DNA of 32,138 nt from Atopobiaceae bacterium (GCA_017459605.1 JAFUCQ010000002.1:1-32138), one strand, 5' to 3'. Numbered from the stretch's first letter, positions 16,742 through 24,443 are shown. Made by a program: numbers and translations. Notes: generated by a model from the sequence alone, not told the origin.

Positions 16742-18271
16742 ATGTCCTCGCAAACAAACAATCAAATGCCCCCCTCGGGCGAGGTACATACCGCTGAGAG
16801 CAATTCTTTGGATACGCACGCGAGTGCGCCGAGTGCTTCTCAGCAACAAAGCAAAGAAAAGACACAAGCTCCTGCAGTCAATACCCAAACAACTCAGCGG
16901 GTGGCTCGAAATCAAAACACTCAGCGCACCATCACCACAACGTCCAAGCGCTCTAGTAACAAACCACCAACTATCAAAACAACAACGACCCGCCGCAAGC
17001 CACAGCTGCGCGTGGGAGGCTCAAACTCACAAACAAAAAAGGAAGACGATAAGGCTCGCAAGGGTGCTATCTTTTTGGGTTTTGTTGTCGTTGCCTACAT
17101 TATCTACCTTGTCGTTACGGGACAAATGGCAAGCTTTGCAGAGGCTCTCTCGACTGTTGATTTGTGGTGGGTCTTTCTTGCCTGTATCTGCTTTGTCTTC
17201 TATTTCATTTTTGGTGTTGGAGCTTATGCAATTGCAGTATGGCTCGACCCAGAATCGCCTGTTGGCATTCGTGACCTCATGAGTGTTGAGGCAACCGGCA
17301 TTTTCTTTGGCAATCTCACTCCCATGATGGCAGGCGCCGTCCCTGCTCAGATTGTGCGACTCACGCGTACTGGACAAGATCCCGGCGAGGCTATGGCAAC
17401 GCAATTTACGCGCTTTATCGTCTTTCAATTTGCAGTCGTGCTCTTTGCTGCGATTGCATTGCTCGCACGCTTTGAGTTCTTTAGGGTTACCTACGGAAAC
17501 ATTGTGTTTTTGAACCTCGTCGTCTTTTTTGCCCACTTTATCGAGCTTGTGGTGCTCTTTGTAATTTGCTTGTGCCCGGGCTTTGTGAAGCGCGTGGGCA
17601 ATGCGGGCATTGATTTTCTGTCGAGCCGCAACATCATCAAACAAGCAACGTACGAGAAGTGGAATGAGACCATCAACGTACAGGTGGATGAGTTCTCAAC
17701 AGCGTTTAAGCGTGCTGCGGTTCACATTCCGAGTATGGCTCTCACCCTGTTAGTTACCATGCTCCAGCTTGCAAGCTTGTATATGATTCCATGGTTTGTT
17801 TTGCGTGCCTTTGGCAAAAACGCTGATTTTTGGTCATGTCTTGCGGCAGGTTCTATGGTGCAGATGGTTGCCTCCGCGGTACCGCTGCCGGGCGGCTCTG
17901 GTGGTGCGGAAGGTGGCTTTGCTCTGTTTTACGGCCCCTTGTTTGGAACAGCATCAGCAGCTGGCTTTTTGATTTGGCGCGTTGTCACCTTCTTCGCGCC
18001 TACTATTTTGTCTGCCCCTTTGTTGGGTCTTCGCTCAACGAGTCATGTGAGTATTTATCACCGTTGGGAGCGCTTAACAGGCAAAAAGTCTGGTAACGCA
18101 CGGGTGCGCATGCAATCGAGCCATTCGAGCTCATCAACGAGTGGAAAGAGTGGTACTGCTCGGCGCGGCGCAGGATCTTCAGGCAAAGGCGTTTCTGTGC
18201 CTTTGAAAAACCGCGCCAAGGCAAATACCACACGTTCCAATTCACGAAATCAAACTAAGCAGTCTGAGTAA
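16742..18271 (+). CDS. YbhN/LPG-synthase-TM-like integral membrane protein (flippase-like)
   Basis: About 509 residues. The first ~100 residues are disordered and rich in Ser, Thr, Gln and Asn, becoming basic (TTTRRKPQLR, KKEDDKARKG). A multi-helix membrane domain then has the family features GNLTPMMAGAVPAQIVRLTR and PLPGGSGGAEGGFALFYGP, the conserved P-G-G-x-G-x-x-E motif of the UPF0104/lysylphosphatidylglycerol-synthase transmembrane family. The C-terminal ~80 residues are a basic Ser/Gly/Arg/Lys tail. No aminoacyl-transferase domain is fused, so MprF-like lysine transfer is not indicated. Such proteins are thought to move or act on lipids or polyprenol-linked molecules. ATGs at 16742 and 16727 are both possible; 16742 has AAGGG at close spacing. 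The 3' end overlaps gltX by 17 bp, tail to tail. Confidence 0.8.
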   Translation: MSSQTNNQMPPSGEVHTAESNSLDTHASAPSASQQQSKEKTQAPAVNTQTTQRVARNQNTQRTITTTSKRSSNKPPTIKTTTTRRKPQLRVGGSNSQTKKEDDKARKGAIFLGFVVVAYIIYLVVTGQMASFAEALSTVDLWWVFLACICFVFYFIFGVGAYAIAVWLDPESPVGIRDLMSVEATGIFFGNLTPMMAGAVPAQIVRLTRTGQDPGEAMATQFTRFIVFQFAVVLFAAIALLARFEFFRVTYGNIVFLNLVVFFAHFIELVVLFVICLCPGFVKRVGNAGIDFLSSRNIIKQATYEKWNETINVQVDEFSTAFKRAAVHIPSMALTLLVTMLQLASLYMIPWFVLRAFGKNADFWSCLAAGSMVQMVASAVPLPGGSGGAEGGFALFYGPLFGTASAAGFLIWRVVTFFAPTILSAPLLGLRSTSHVSIYHRWERLTGKKSGNARVRMQSSHSSSSTSGKSGTARRGAGSSGKGVSVPLKNRAKANTTRSNSRNQTKQSE

Positions 18272-19751
18272 AGCTTTCTTGTGCGTAAGCAATACGCTTG
18301 AGCGTTTGCTCTTTTCCAAGGAGCTCCATCGAGCTTCCCAGTGGGGGAGAGACTTGGTTTCCGCACACCGCCACGCGAATGGCTTGGAAGACCTTACGCT
18401 TTGCAAGGTCGAGCTTCTCAGGAAGAGCTTCCATGGCGCGATCGATCTGCTCCTCATGCCACTCATCATCACCTAATGCCGACAAAACATCGGTGGTAGC
18501 TCTCAGTACGTCATGCGCCCACTCTTTTGCAAGGTTCTTGTCGACTGACTTTTGGTCATAGGTGAGCTTATCTCCCTCGTAGAGGAAGTGCGCAATTCCC
18601 ACAACATCGCCGGAGAGCTTGCAGCGAGGCTTTGCAATGGATGCCAAGAGCTCATACCACTCACGTTCATGCATAGGCTCTGAGTCATGCTCAAGTCCTG
18701 CTTTTGTCAGCTCAGGCATGAGAATCCTGTCCACAAACTCAGCGTCTGTCATCTCTCCCATATAGCTTGAATTCATCCACAGGAGTTTCTCGGCATCCAT
18801 GATGGCGGGATTCTTTGAGACATGGTCGAGCGAGAAGCTCTTGGCAAGTACCTCGCGCGGGATAATGGTGGTCTCTCCGTCAAGCGACCAGCCGAGAAGC
18901 GCGAGATAGTTAAGGAAGGCATCGGGAAGGTAGCCCTCCTTTTGGTATTCCTCAACACTGGTAGCTCCATGGCGCTTTGAGAGCTTTTTGCCGTCGCTTC
19001 CCAAAATCATCGAGATGTGAGCAAAGGTGGGCGTCTCAGCGCCAAGCGCCTCGTAGACAATCACCTGCCGGGGCGTGTTTGATAGGTGATCGTCTCCTCT
19101 GATGACGTGCGAAATCTTCATGCGGGCATCGTCGACAACGGTTGCAAAGTTGTAGGTTGGTGTGCCGTCAGAGCGAAAGATGATAAAGTCATCGAGCTCG
19201 CGGGCGTTAAAGACTACCTCACCATGCACCGCGTCTTGTATAACAACATCACCGCGGTCTTCGGGGACGGCAAGACGGATGGTATGAGGCTCACCTGCGT
19301 CGACACGTGCCTGAGCCTCGGCAGGATCGATGTGACGGCAGGTTCTGGGATAGCCTTGAAAACTATCCTTGCGCGCTTTGGCAGCCTCTCTGTCTCGCGC
19401 GAGCTTCTCGGCAGAACAGAAGCAATAGTAGGCCTTGCCCTCTTTGACAAGCTTTTGTGCTGCCTCGCGGTACAAATCGGCACAATCGGTCTGGCGATAG
19501 GGACCATAGTCGCCTTCAATATCAGGTCCTTCGTCCCAATCAAGTCCGAGCCAGCGAAGCGCTCGCAAGATAATCTGAGTATTTTCTTCGGTTGAGCGGG
19601 TGGGATCGGTATCGTCTATGCGCAGAATAAACGAACCACCTTGTGATCGAGCAAAAGCCCAGTTATAAATAGCAGTTCTTGCTCCTCCAATGTGAAGTTT
19701 TCCCGTTGGAGAGGGAGCAAAACGAACACGAACAGCTGAATCTGTACTCAT
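18255..19751 (-). CDS. gltX: Glutamyl-tRNA synthetase
   Basis: A 498-residue class I synthetase that charges tRNA-Glu. HIGH motif: FAPSPTGKLHIGG with HIGG at residues 20-23. KMSKS-type motif: GSDGKKLSKRHGA with KLSKR at 256-260. The region between, including the Cys-containing block FCSAEK and TCRHID, and the C-terminal helical anticodon domain fit the bacterial family in order and length. AAAGGAT lies 4 nt before the ATG. Convergent and overlapping by 17 bp with the membrane protein gene. Whether it also misacylates tRNA-Gln depends on GatCAB, which is not in view. Confidence 0.98.
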   Translation of the reverse strand: MSTDSAVRVRFAPSPTGKLHIGGARTAIYNWAFARSQGGSFILRIDDTDPTRSTEENTQIILRALRWLGLDWDEGPDIEGDYGPYRQTDCADLYREAAQKLVKEGKAYYCFCSAEKLARDREAAKARKDSFQGYPRTCRHIDPAEAQARVDAGEPHTIRLAVPEDRGDVVIQDAVHGEVVFNARELDDFIIFRSDGTPTYNFATVVDDARMKISHVIRGDDHLSNTPRQVIVYEALGAETPTFAHISMILGSDGKKLSKRHGATSVEEYQKEGYLPDAFLNYLALLGWSLDGETTIIPREVLAKSFSLDHVSKNPAIMDAEKLLWMNSSYMGEMTDAEFVDRILMPELTKAGLEHDSEPMHEREWYELLASIAKPRCKLSGDVVGIAHFLYEGDKLTYDQKSVDKNLAKEWAHDVLRATTDVLSALGDDEWHEEQIDRAMEALPEKLDLAKRKVFQAIRVAVCGNQVSPPLGSSMELLGKEQTLKRIAYAQESFTQTA

Positions 19752-19807
19752 GATTATCCTTTAATCGCAGGTGTGAAACTTCACTAGTATAAACATACAA
19801 ACTCTAT

Positions 19808-19836
19808 TTTTCACAGCTTATGAGTGGTGTTACTAT
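19808..19836 (+). promoter_or_regulatory. Candidate promoter of the cysteine hydrolase gene
   Basis: TTTTCA (19808-19813) and TACTAT (19831-19836) with a 17-nt spacer, about 55 bp before the chosen start. Moderate match. Confidence 0.3.
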
Positions 19837-19891
19837 TATTTGGGTATATAACGACTTACGGCGCTCATACATACCAATCTCAGGAGGGGTT

Positions 19892-20503
19892 ATGGATTTA
19901 TCGACGTTTGATAAGAATCGCACCGCGCTTGTTGTGGTTGACGTTCTCGAGGGTGACAACCTCGATACGGTGTATAGTCCGGTTACTGGCGATTTTGGTG
20001 AGAAAACGGCGCGCGTAACTGAGGCATGTCGCATGGCAGATATCCCAGTCATTTTCTGCTGTGATGCTCACCTGTTTGGGATTGATCGAGAGATTGAGCT
20101 GTGGGGCGAGCATGGCATGGTAGGTACGCCCGAGGCAGAGCCGGCGGCGATTCTGGGTTACTCAGTAACCGATTATGTGATTCGCAAGCGCCGCTACGAT
20201 AGTTTTCATGAGACCTCGCTCGATATGACCCTGCGCGAACTTGGCTGTGACACCATTATTGTTATTGGACATGACACTAACATCTGCGTTATGCATACCC
20301 TTGCTGGTGCATTCTTCCGCTGCTATGACACCATTGTGATAAGTGATGCCACGAGAAGCTTCTTGATTGGAGATCACGAAGAAGGTCTCAAGTATTTCGA
20401 GAAAATCTACGGCAGCCTTATCCTGACGACAGACGAACTTATTCAAGCGCTCGAAGAAGATTACGATGAAGAATACGATGAGGAGTATGAAGACGAGATC
20501 TAA
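19892..20503 (+). CDS. Isochorismatase-like cysteine hydrolase
   Basis: A protein of 203 residues with the isochorismatase/nicotinamidase alpha/beta fold. Catalytic candidates fall in the family order: Asp17 in ALVVVDVLEGD, Lys99 in VIRKRRYDSF, and nucleophile Cys132 in VIGHDTNICVMHT. Family members hydrolyse nicotinamide, isochorismate, N-carbamoyl compounds or peroxyureidoacrylate; the sequence alone does not decide which. The start is the ATG at 19892 with a consensus AGGAGGGG; the in-frame upstream extension lacks a ribosome binding site. The C-terminus is an unusual acidic repeat (DYDEEYDEEYEDEI), probably solvent exposed. Monocistronic, with a strong terminator downstream. Confidence 0.88.
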   Translation: MDLSTFDKNRTALVVVDVLEGDNLDTVYSPVTGDFGEKTARVTEACRMADIPVIFCCDAHLFGIDREIELWGEHGMVGTPEAEPAAILGYSVTDYVIRKRRYDSFHETSLDMTLRELGCDTIIVIGHDTNICVMHTLAGAFFRCYDTIVISDATRSFLIGDHEEGLKYFEKIYGSLILTTDELIQALEEDYDEEYDEEYEDEI

Positions 20504-20542
20504 CGTCAAAGTGCTCTAAGCGCTGAATTTTGGTCTTTGCGC

Positions 20543-20580
20543 AGAGACTCGGAGTTTTGCTCCGGGTCTCTTTTATTTCT
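20543..20580 (+). terminator. Intrinsic terminator
   Basis: AGAGACTCGGAG pairs with CTCCGGGTCTCT (12 bp, one G-U) around a 5-nt loop, followed by a T-rich run. Ends the cysteine hydrolase transcript. Confidence 0.93.
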
Positions 20581-20601
20581 TTTTGAGGCTTTGGCTTGCC
20601 G

Positions 20602-20720
20602 CAGTACATCCTATGATTAAAGAGAGGCCTTTGCTGTACATCTTATGATTAGGAGAGGGCTTCACAGTACATCATATGATTAAGGAGAGGCCTTTGTCGT
20701 GCATCTTATGAGCTCCTGGG
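20602..20720. repeat. Tandem repeat array, ~32-nt unit, three copies plus a partial fourth
   Basis: Units at 20602-20633, 20634-20664 and 20665-20696 share the frame C-x-GTACATC-x-TATGATTA, then GAGAGG-x-CTT. A degenerate partial fourth copy starts at 20697 (GTGCATCTTATGA). Within the 348-bp gap 20504-20851 this array and the terminator are the main contents; the rest (20721-20815) holds nothing recognisable. Confidence 0.85.
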
Positions 20721-20815
20721 GGAAGGTTCTGGTTTTTTTGTCCATCCTTTATGGTCAAGTTCTGCCCTTTTGAAAGCATTGAAGGCTTGCATACCTGAGT
20801 TATGGCGTTGGGGCG

Positions 20816-20821
20816 TACAAT
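20816..20821 (+). promoter_or_regulatory. Candidate -10 element TACAAT
   Basis: TACAAT in the context GGGGCGTACAATTTCTTGAG, 30 bp before the start of the lysozyme-like gene. It resembles the element at 16679 in both flanks. No clear -35. Confidence 0.3.
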
Positions 20822-20851
20822 TTCTTGAGTTTTGTAAGACGAGAGGATTGT

Positions 20852-22111
20852 ATGGTTTACGGCAAACGTTTTTATCTGTTTGGTTTTTTGACAGCACTTT
20901 GTGTTGCTTTTGGTATAGCTTTTGCAGCATGTCCCGAAACTGCTTATGCAGATAGCTTCTTTGAAGCAGAGGGCATTCAGTTTGACAAGGCTGAGTTTTA
21001 TGATCCGGGCGACCCAGCGGGGTTTGGTGTTGCTCTTGAAGAACAGGCAAGTGTGCGCCCGATGGACTTGTCATACGAGATGCTTTACTTCTGCGAATAC
21101 GAGAGTGGTCTTAACTATGATCAGGGCTTAAGCTGGGGAGACAACTACCATGCTCTGGGAGCCTTTCAGTTTGACAATCGCTACGACTTAGGCGATTTCA
21201 TGACAGCGGTCTATTACTACAACCGTACAAAGTATTCGATGTTTAAGCAGTTCATTGGTCTTAATCTGGCCAACTATTCTTTGGTTCCGGGAACCTATAT
21301 GAATGCCCGTCTCAACGCAGCGTGGCATGCAGCCTACAAGGCTGATCCCAAGGAATTCTCACAGCTTCAAAATGGCTGGACCTATGACAACTATTTTGTG
21401 TACACCCGCTCATATCTCGCAAGCATTGGTATCAATGTTGATGAACACGCGGATTGCTTCAAAGGTATGGCATGGGGAATGACCAACCTCTTTGGCGCTA
21501 GTGGCTGGCGTTATTTTGTTCAGGCATCAGGCATTCACAACGGCATGACTGACCGCCAGTTAGTAGAGGCGCTTGGTGGCTCTGTTGTGAAATATGTAGC
21601 TTCTCGCTATCCCTACCAGCGCATTTATTGGTCTGGCTGGCAGAATCGCTACCGCCACGAGATTGTGGATTGCCTCAACTTTTTGGATAAACGCCTGAGC
21701 ACAGCAGGTATCTCAATGTTTCGACTGTACAATCCCAATACGGGCGAGCACTTTTATACGGCAAATGCCAAAGAGAGAAACAATCTTATCTTGACTGGAT
21801 GGTCGAGTGAGAGCATCGGCTGGTTGGCTCCAGCATCATCAAAAACACCCGTCTATCGCCTGTATAATCCCTTTGCGGGAGACCATCACTACACAAGCAT
21901 GGTTGCTGAGCGAGATATGCTGGTTCGCGCAGGATGGCGCAATGAGGGCGTGGGTTGGTATTCTGATGATGCGCATCGTGTAGCACTCTATCGCCAGTAC
22001 AATCCTTATGCCCGCACAGGAACGCACAATTTCACCACGTCAAAGGTTGAAAGCGATGGCTTGGTGCGTCTTGGCTGGCGCTATGAAGGGGTAGCTTGGT
22101 ACGGACTGTAG
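20852..22111 (+). CDS. Secreted lysozyme-like protein with C-terminal DUF5648-type repeats
   Basis: A 419-residue exported protein. The signal peptide is MVYGKRF plus a hydrophobic core ending AYA33 before DSFF. The N-terminal domain has CEYESGLNYDQG (Glu84) followed by GDNYHALGAFQFDNRYDLGDF. This resembles the 'E-S-G ... A-x-G-x-x-Q' layout of lysozyme/soluble-transglycosylase folds; that is inference from a short motif. From residue ~286 there are three repeats of about 43-45 residues with the pattern LYNP-x-(T/A)G-(E/D)H-(F/H)YT ... ER-x-x-L-x-x-x-GW-x-x-E-x-(I/V)GW, the DUF5648-type repeat found at the ends of secreted Gram-positive enzymes and presumed to anchor or bind the surface. The start at 20852 has GAGAGGA upstream. 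Likely a wall hydrolase. Confidence 0.75.
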   Translation: MVYGKRFYLFGFLTALCVAFGIAFAACPETAYADSFFEAEGIQFDKAEFYDPGDPAGFGVALEEQASVRPMDLSYEMLYFCEYESGLNYDQGLSWGDNYHALGAFQFDNRYDLGDFMTAVYYYNRTKYSMFKQFIGLNLANYSLVPGTYMNARLNAAWHAAYKADPKEFSQLQNGWTYDNYFVYTRSYLASIGINVDEHADCFKGMAWGMTNLFGASGWRYFVQASGIHNGMTDRQLVEALGGSVVKYVASRYPYQRIYWSGWQNRYRHEIVDCLNFLDKRLSTAGISMFRLYNPNTGEHFYTANAKERNNLILTGWSSESIGWLAPASSKTPVYRLYNPFAGDHHYTSMVAERDMLVRAGWRNEGVGWYSDDAHRVALYRQYNPYARTGTHNFTTSKVESDGLVRLGWRYEGVAWYGL

Positions 22112-22178
22112 GTGAAAACACTATCTGGTGAGTGACCTGAGCATTGCGGCAGGTGAGTGTTGGTAGACGTGTTGTCTT

Positions 22179-22339
22179 GCGCGTACAACTCGAACTGAGC
22201 TGCAGCTAAGCAAATCCTCTCGCGCGTACAACTCGAACTGAGCTGCAGCTAAGCAAATCCTCTCGCGCGTACAACTCGAACTTAGCTGCAGCTAAGCAAA
22301 TCCTCTCGCGCGTACAACTCGAACTTAGCTGCAGCTAAG
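22179..22339. repeat. 43-nt tandem repeat array with palindromic core (3.7 copies)
   Basis: Copies at 22179-22221, 22222-22264 and 22265-22307, plus a 32-nt partial copy at 22308-22339, nearly identical. Each has GCGCGTACAACTCGAACT, then a dyad, then CAAATCCTCTC. In copies 3 and 4 the dyad is the perfect 16-nt palindrome CTTAGCTGCAGCTAAG; copies 1 and 2 carry one T-to-G change. Located 160 bp before pckA in the 390-bp gap 22112-22501. Confidence 0.95.
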
Positions 22340-22350
22340 TGCAGCTAAAC

Positions 22351-22367
22351 GCCTTGGCTCGCAAGGC
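22351..22367. other. Short hairpin between the repeat array and pckA
   Basis: GCCTTG and CAAGGC around a 5-nt loop. No T-run follows, so terminator function is doubtful. Confidence 0.4.
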
Positions 22368-22450
22368 TGACTCATGTAATGCAACAAGTGGGCTCGATTA
22401 GCTTTATGTTACGGAAGACCGTTTCTCAGAATGGGAGCGACCACAGCGCA

Positions 22451-22456
22451 TACAAT
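22451..22456 (+). promoter_or_regulatory. Candidate -10 element of pckA
   Basis: TACAAT 45 bp before the pckA start codon, without a convincing -35. Same hexamer as at 16679 and 20816. Confidence 0.3.
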
Positions 22457-22501
22457 AAGACCTCAGCCCATTACAGATTTCATGATTCATGGGGGTGGAC
22501 T

Positions 22502-24148
22502 ATGGTTGATAGTCGTTTAGAACAGAAATTTGAGGAGATCGGCGCCCAGATGCAAGATAAGTTTCTTGCTCGCTCTGACGTCTACAGTGATGCTTCTAAC
22601 GTGGTTTGGGATGCAAGTCCTGCTGTTCTGGTCGAAGAGGCTGTCCAGAACAACGAAGGTGTCCTCATGGCCAACGGAGCCCTGCGCATCAAGACGGGTA
22701 AATATACTGGCCGTAGCCCCGAGGCGCGTTTCATCGTTGATACACCAGATATACACGATGAGATTTTCTGGGGAGATATCAATAAGCCCATCTCGGTAGA
22801 GGCCTATGAGAGTCTCAAGAAGCGTGTTGCGGGCTATCTGTGTAACCGCCGACTCTACGTGTTCCGCGGACTTGCAGGAGCAGACCGTCGCCATTCTCGT
22901 AAGTTTATGGTTATCAATGAGCTGGCAAGCCAGAATCTCTTTGCTCACCAGCTGTTGGTGAGACCTACTGCCAAAGAGCTCGAGGCCTACGGAGACCCCG
23001 ACTTTGTTATCTACAGCGCACCCGGCTTTCGCGTAGACCCTGAGCGTGATGGCACAGGAAGCGACGCTGCTATTCTCATTAACCTGCAGGAGCGTGTCAT
23101 CATTATTGCAGGTACGGCCTATTGTGGCGAGATTAAAAAGTCGGTCTTCTCGGTCATGAATTATTTGCTGCCAGTCGAAGACGATGTGCTTCCCATGCAC
23201 GCTTCGGTAAACATGAATCCCAAGACTAAGGGTACGACTGTGTTCTTTGGTTTGTCCGGAACAGGTAAGACCACACTTTCTGCTGCTCCTGGACGTTTGC
23301 TTATTGGTGATGACGAGCATGCATGGGCAGATGACTGCGTTTTCAATATCGAGGGTGGCTGCTATGCCAAGTGCATCAACTTGGATCCAGAAGGCGAGCC
23401 CGAGATTTATAACGCCATTCGTTTTGGTTCAATCGTCGAGAATGTCACCCTTGATGCTGAGAGCCGCGAGCCCGATTATTCGAGCGACTATTACACCGAG
23501 AACACCCGTGTTGCCTATCCGGTGGACTTTATTCCCAACGCCATTCCCAACGGCGTGGGGCGCGATGTGCCAGACGTTATCATTTTCTTGACGGCAGACG
23601 CGTTTGGTGTGCTCCCTCCGATTTCTCGCCTCGATACCAATGGAGCGATGTATCACTTCATTACCGGCTTTACCTCTAAGGTTGCAGGCACCGAGCGTGG
23701 CATTACCGAGCCCCAGCCAACCTTCTCAACGCTCTTTGGTGCTCCGTTTATGCCGCTCGAGCCGAGCCGCTATGCCGCCATGCTGGGTGAGCGTATCAAA
23801 AAGACCAACGCGCGCGTCTACCTTATCAATACTGGTTGGACGGGCGGGCCTTACGGACAGGGCTCCCGCATGAAGCTCAAATATACGCGTCGTATGGTTG
23901 AGGCTGCTATGAGTGGTGTCATCGAAACGGCTCCCTTTGTTCATGATGAGCGCTTTAATCTTGATATTCCGCAGTTCTGCCAGGGAGTACCTGAGAAGGT
24001 TATGAATCCGCGCGATACGTGGCAAGATAAGGTTGCCTACGATGAGCAGGCTGAGCGTCTCGCCCAGATGTTTGTCGAGAATGTCGAGACAGATCACCCC
24101 GACTTGGCAGAGGAGATCAAGGCTGCAGGTCCGCACCCTCTGGGATAG
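22502..24148 (+). CDS. pckA: Phosphoenolpyruvate carboxykinase (ATP)
   Basis: A 548-residue ATP-dependent PEPCK, interconverting oxaloacetate plus ATP and PEP plus CO2 plus ADP. The P-loop FFGLSGTGKTTLSA is near residues 247-260, and the kinase-2/metal motif LIGDDEHAWADDCVFNIEGG follows. Upstream, GRSPEARFIVD is the substrate-binding arginine region, and YPVDFIPNA and NTGWTGGPYGQGSRMKL are conserved ATP-type blocks. The start at MVDSRLEQ is chosen because GGGGGTGG lies close upstream; the frame stays open for 41 more codons without a ribosome binding site. In fermentative bacteria it often works in the PEP-carboxylating, ATP-yielding direction. It is flanked on both sides by tandem-repeat arrays and converges on pta. 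Confidence 0.97.
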   Translation: MVDSRLEQKFEEIGAQMQDKFLARSDVYSDASNVVWDASPAVLVEEAVQNNEGVLMANGALRIKTGKYTGRSPEARFIVDTPDIHDEIFWGDINKPISVEAYESLKKRVAGYLCNRRLYVFRGLAGADRRHSRKFMVINELASQNLFAHQLLVRPTAKELEAYGDPDFVIYSAPGFRVDPERDGTGSDAAILINLQERVIIIAGTAYCGEIKKSVFSVMNYLLPVEDDVLPMHASVNMNPKTKGTTVFFGLSGTGKTTLSAAPGRLLIGDDEHAWADDCVFNIEGGCYAKCINLDPEGEPEIYNAIRFGSIVENVTLDAESREPDYSSDYYTENTRVAYPVDFIPNAIPNGVGRDVPDVIIFLTADAFGVLPPISRLDTNGAMYHFITGFTSKVAGTERGITEPQPTFSTLFGAPFMPLEPSRYAAMLGERIKKTNARVYLINTGWTGGPYGQGSRMKLKYTRRMVEAAMSGVIETAPFVHDERFNLDIPQFCQGVPEKVMNPRDTWQDKVAYDEQAERLAQMFVENVETDHPDLAEEIKAAGPHPLG

Positions 24149-24150
24149 GG

Positions 24151-24211
24151 AGTTCAAATCTCGCTCCTTCTGAGGCAGATGGTTCAAATTCTGCCTCTTC
24201 TGAGGTAGATG
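24151..24211. repeat. Duplicated ~31-nt unit just after pckA, containing an 8-bp hairpin
   Basis: 24151-24181 and 24182-24211 are diverged copies (GTTCAAAT...CTTCTGAGG-x-AGATG). Within them GAGGCAGA (24172-24179) and TCTGCCTC (24190-24197) form a perfect 8-bp stem. It might serve as a weak 3' end for pckA, although no T-run follows. Confidence 0.7.
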
Positions 24212-24252
24212 TCTGATCGCCTTGAGAAGGTCGAGCGATATTTACGATTTAC

Positions 24253-24294
24253 GTTGCCTCATGCCGCTGTGTAATCATGGCAGCATGAGGCAAC
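24253..24294. other. Perfect 12-bp inverted repeat downstream of pckA
   Basis: GTTGCCTCATGC (24253-24264) and GCATGAGGCAAC (24283-24294) are separated by 18 nt. On the plus strand the sequence continues AATGTTTTG, so it is a possible but imperfect terminator for pckA. Confidence 0.7.
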
Positions 24295-24343
24295 AATGTT
24301 TTGAGTGCATGTGCGACTTAACGTTGCTGCATCATCTGAGTTG

Positions 24344-24412
24344 CAAATCCGTCAGTCAAATACGTACAAATCCATCAATCAGATATCTGCAAATCCATCA
24401 GTCAAGAACTGA
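24344..24412. repeat. Three tandem 23-nt repeats
   Basis: 24344-24366, 24367-24389 and 24390-24412 each begin CAAATCC-x-TCA-x-TCA and are 23 nt long. Intergenic, between pckA and pta. Confidence 0.85.
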
Positions 24413-24443
24413 TTCAGCTCACATAACTAGGAACATGTATATT

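Noticed and set aside
16742-18271. MprF-type lysyl-phosphatidylglycerol synthase
   Set aside because: Only the transmembrane family domain is present; the aminoacyl-transferase domain is missing, and the C-terminal tail is a low-complexity basic segment.
22179-22339. CRISPR array
   Set aside because: Entire 43-nt units repeat, with no unique spacers and no cas genes in the window.
22379-22501. 41-codon N-terminal extension of pckA
   Set aside because: Open in frame but without a ribosome binding site; the downstream ATG has one and gives the usual PEPCK start.
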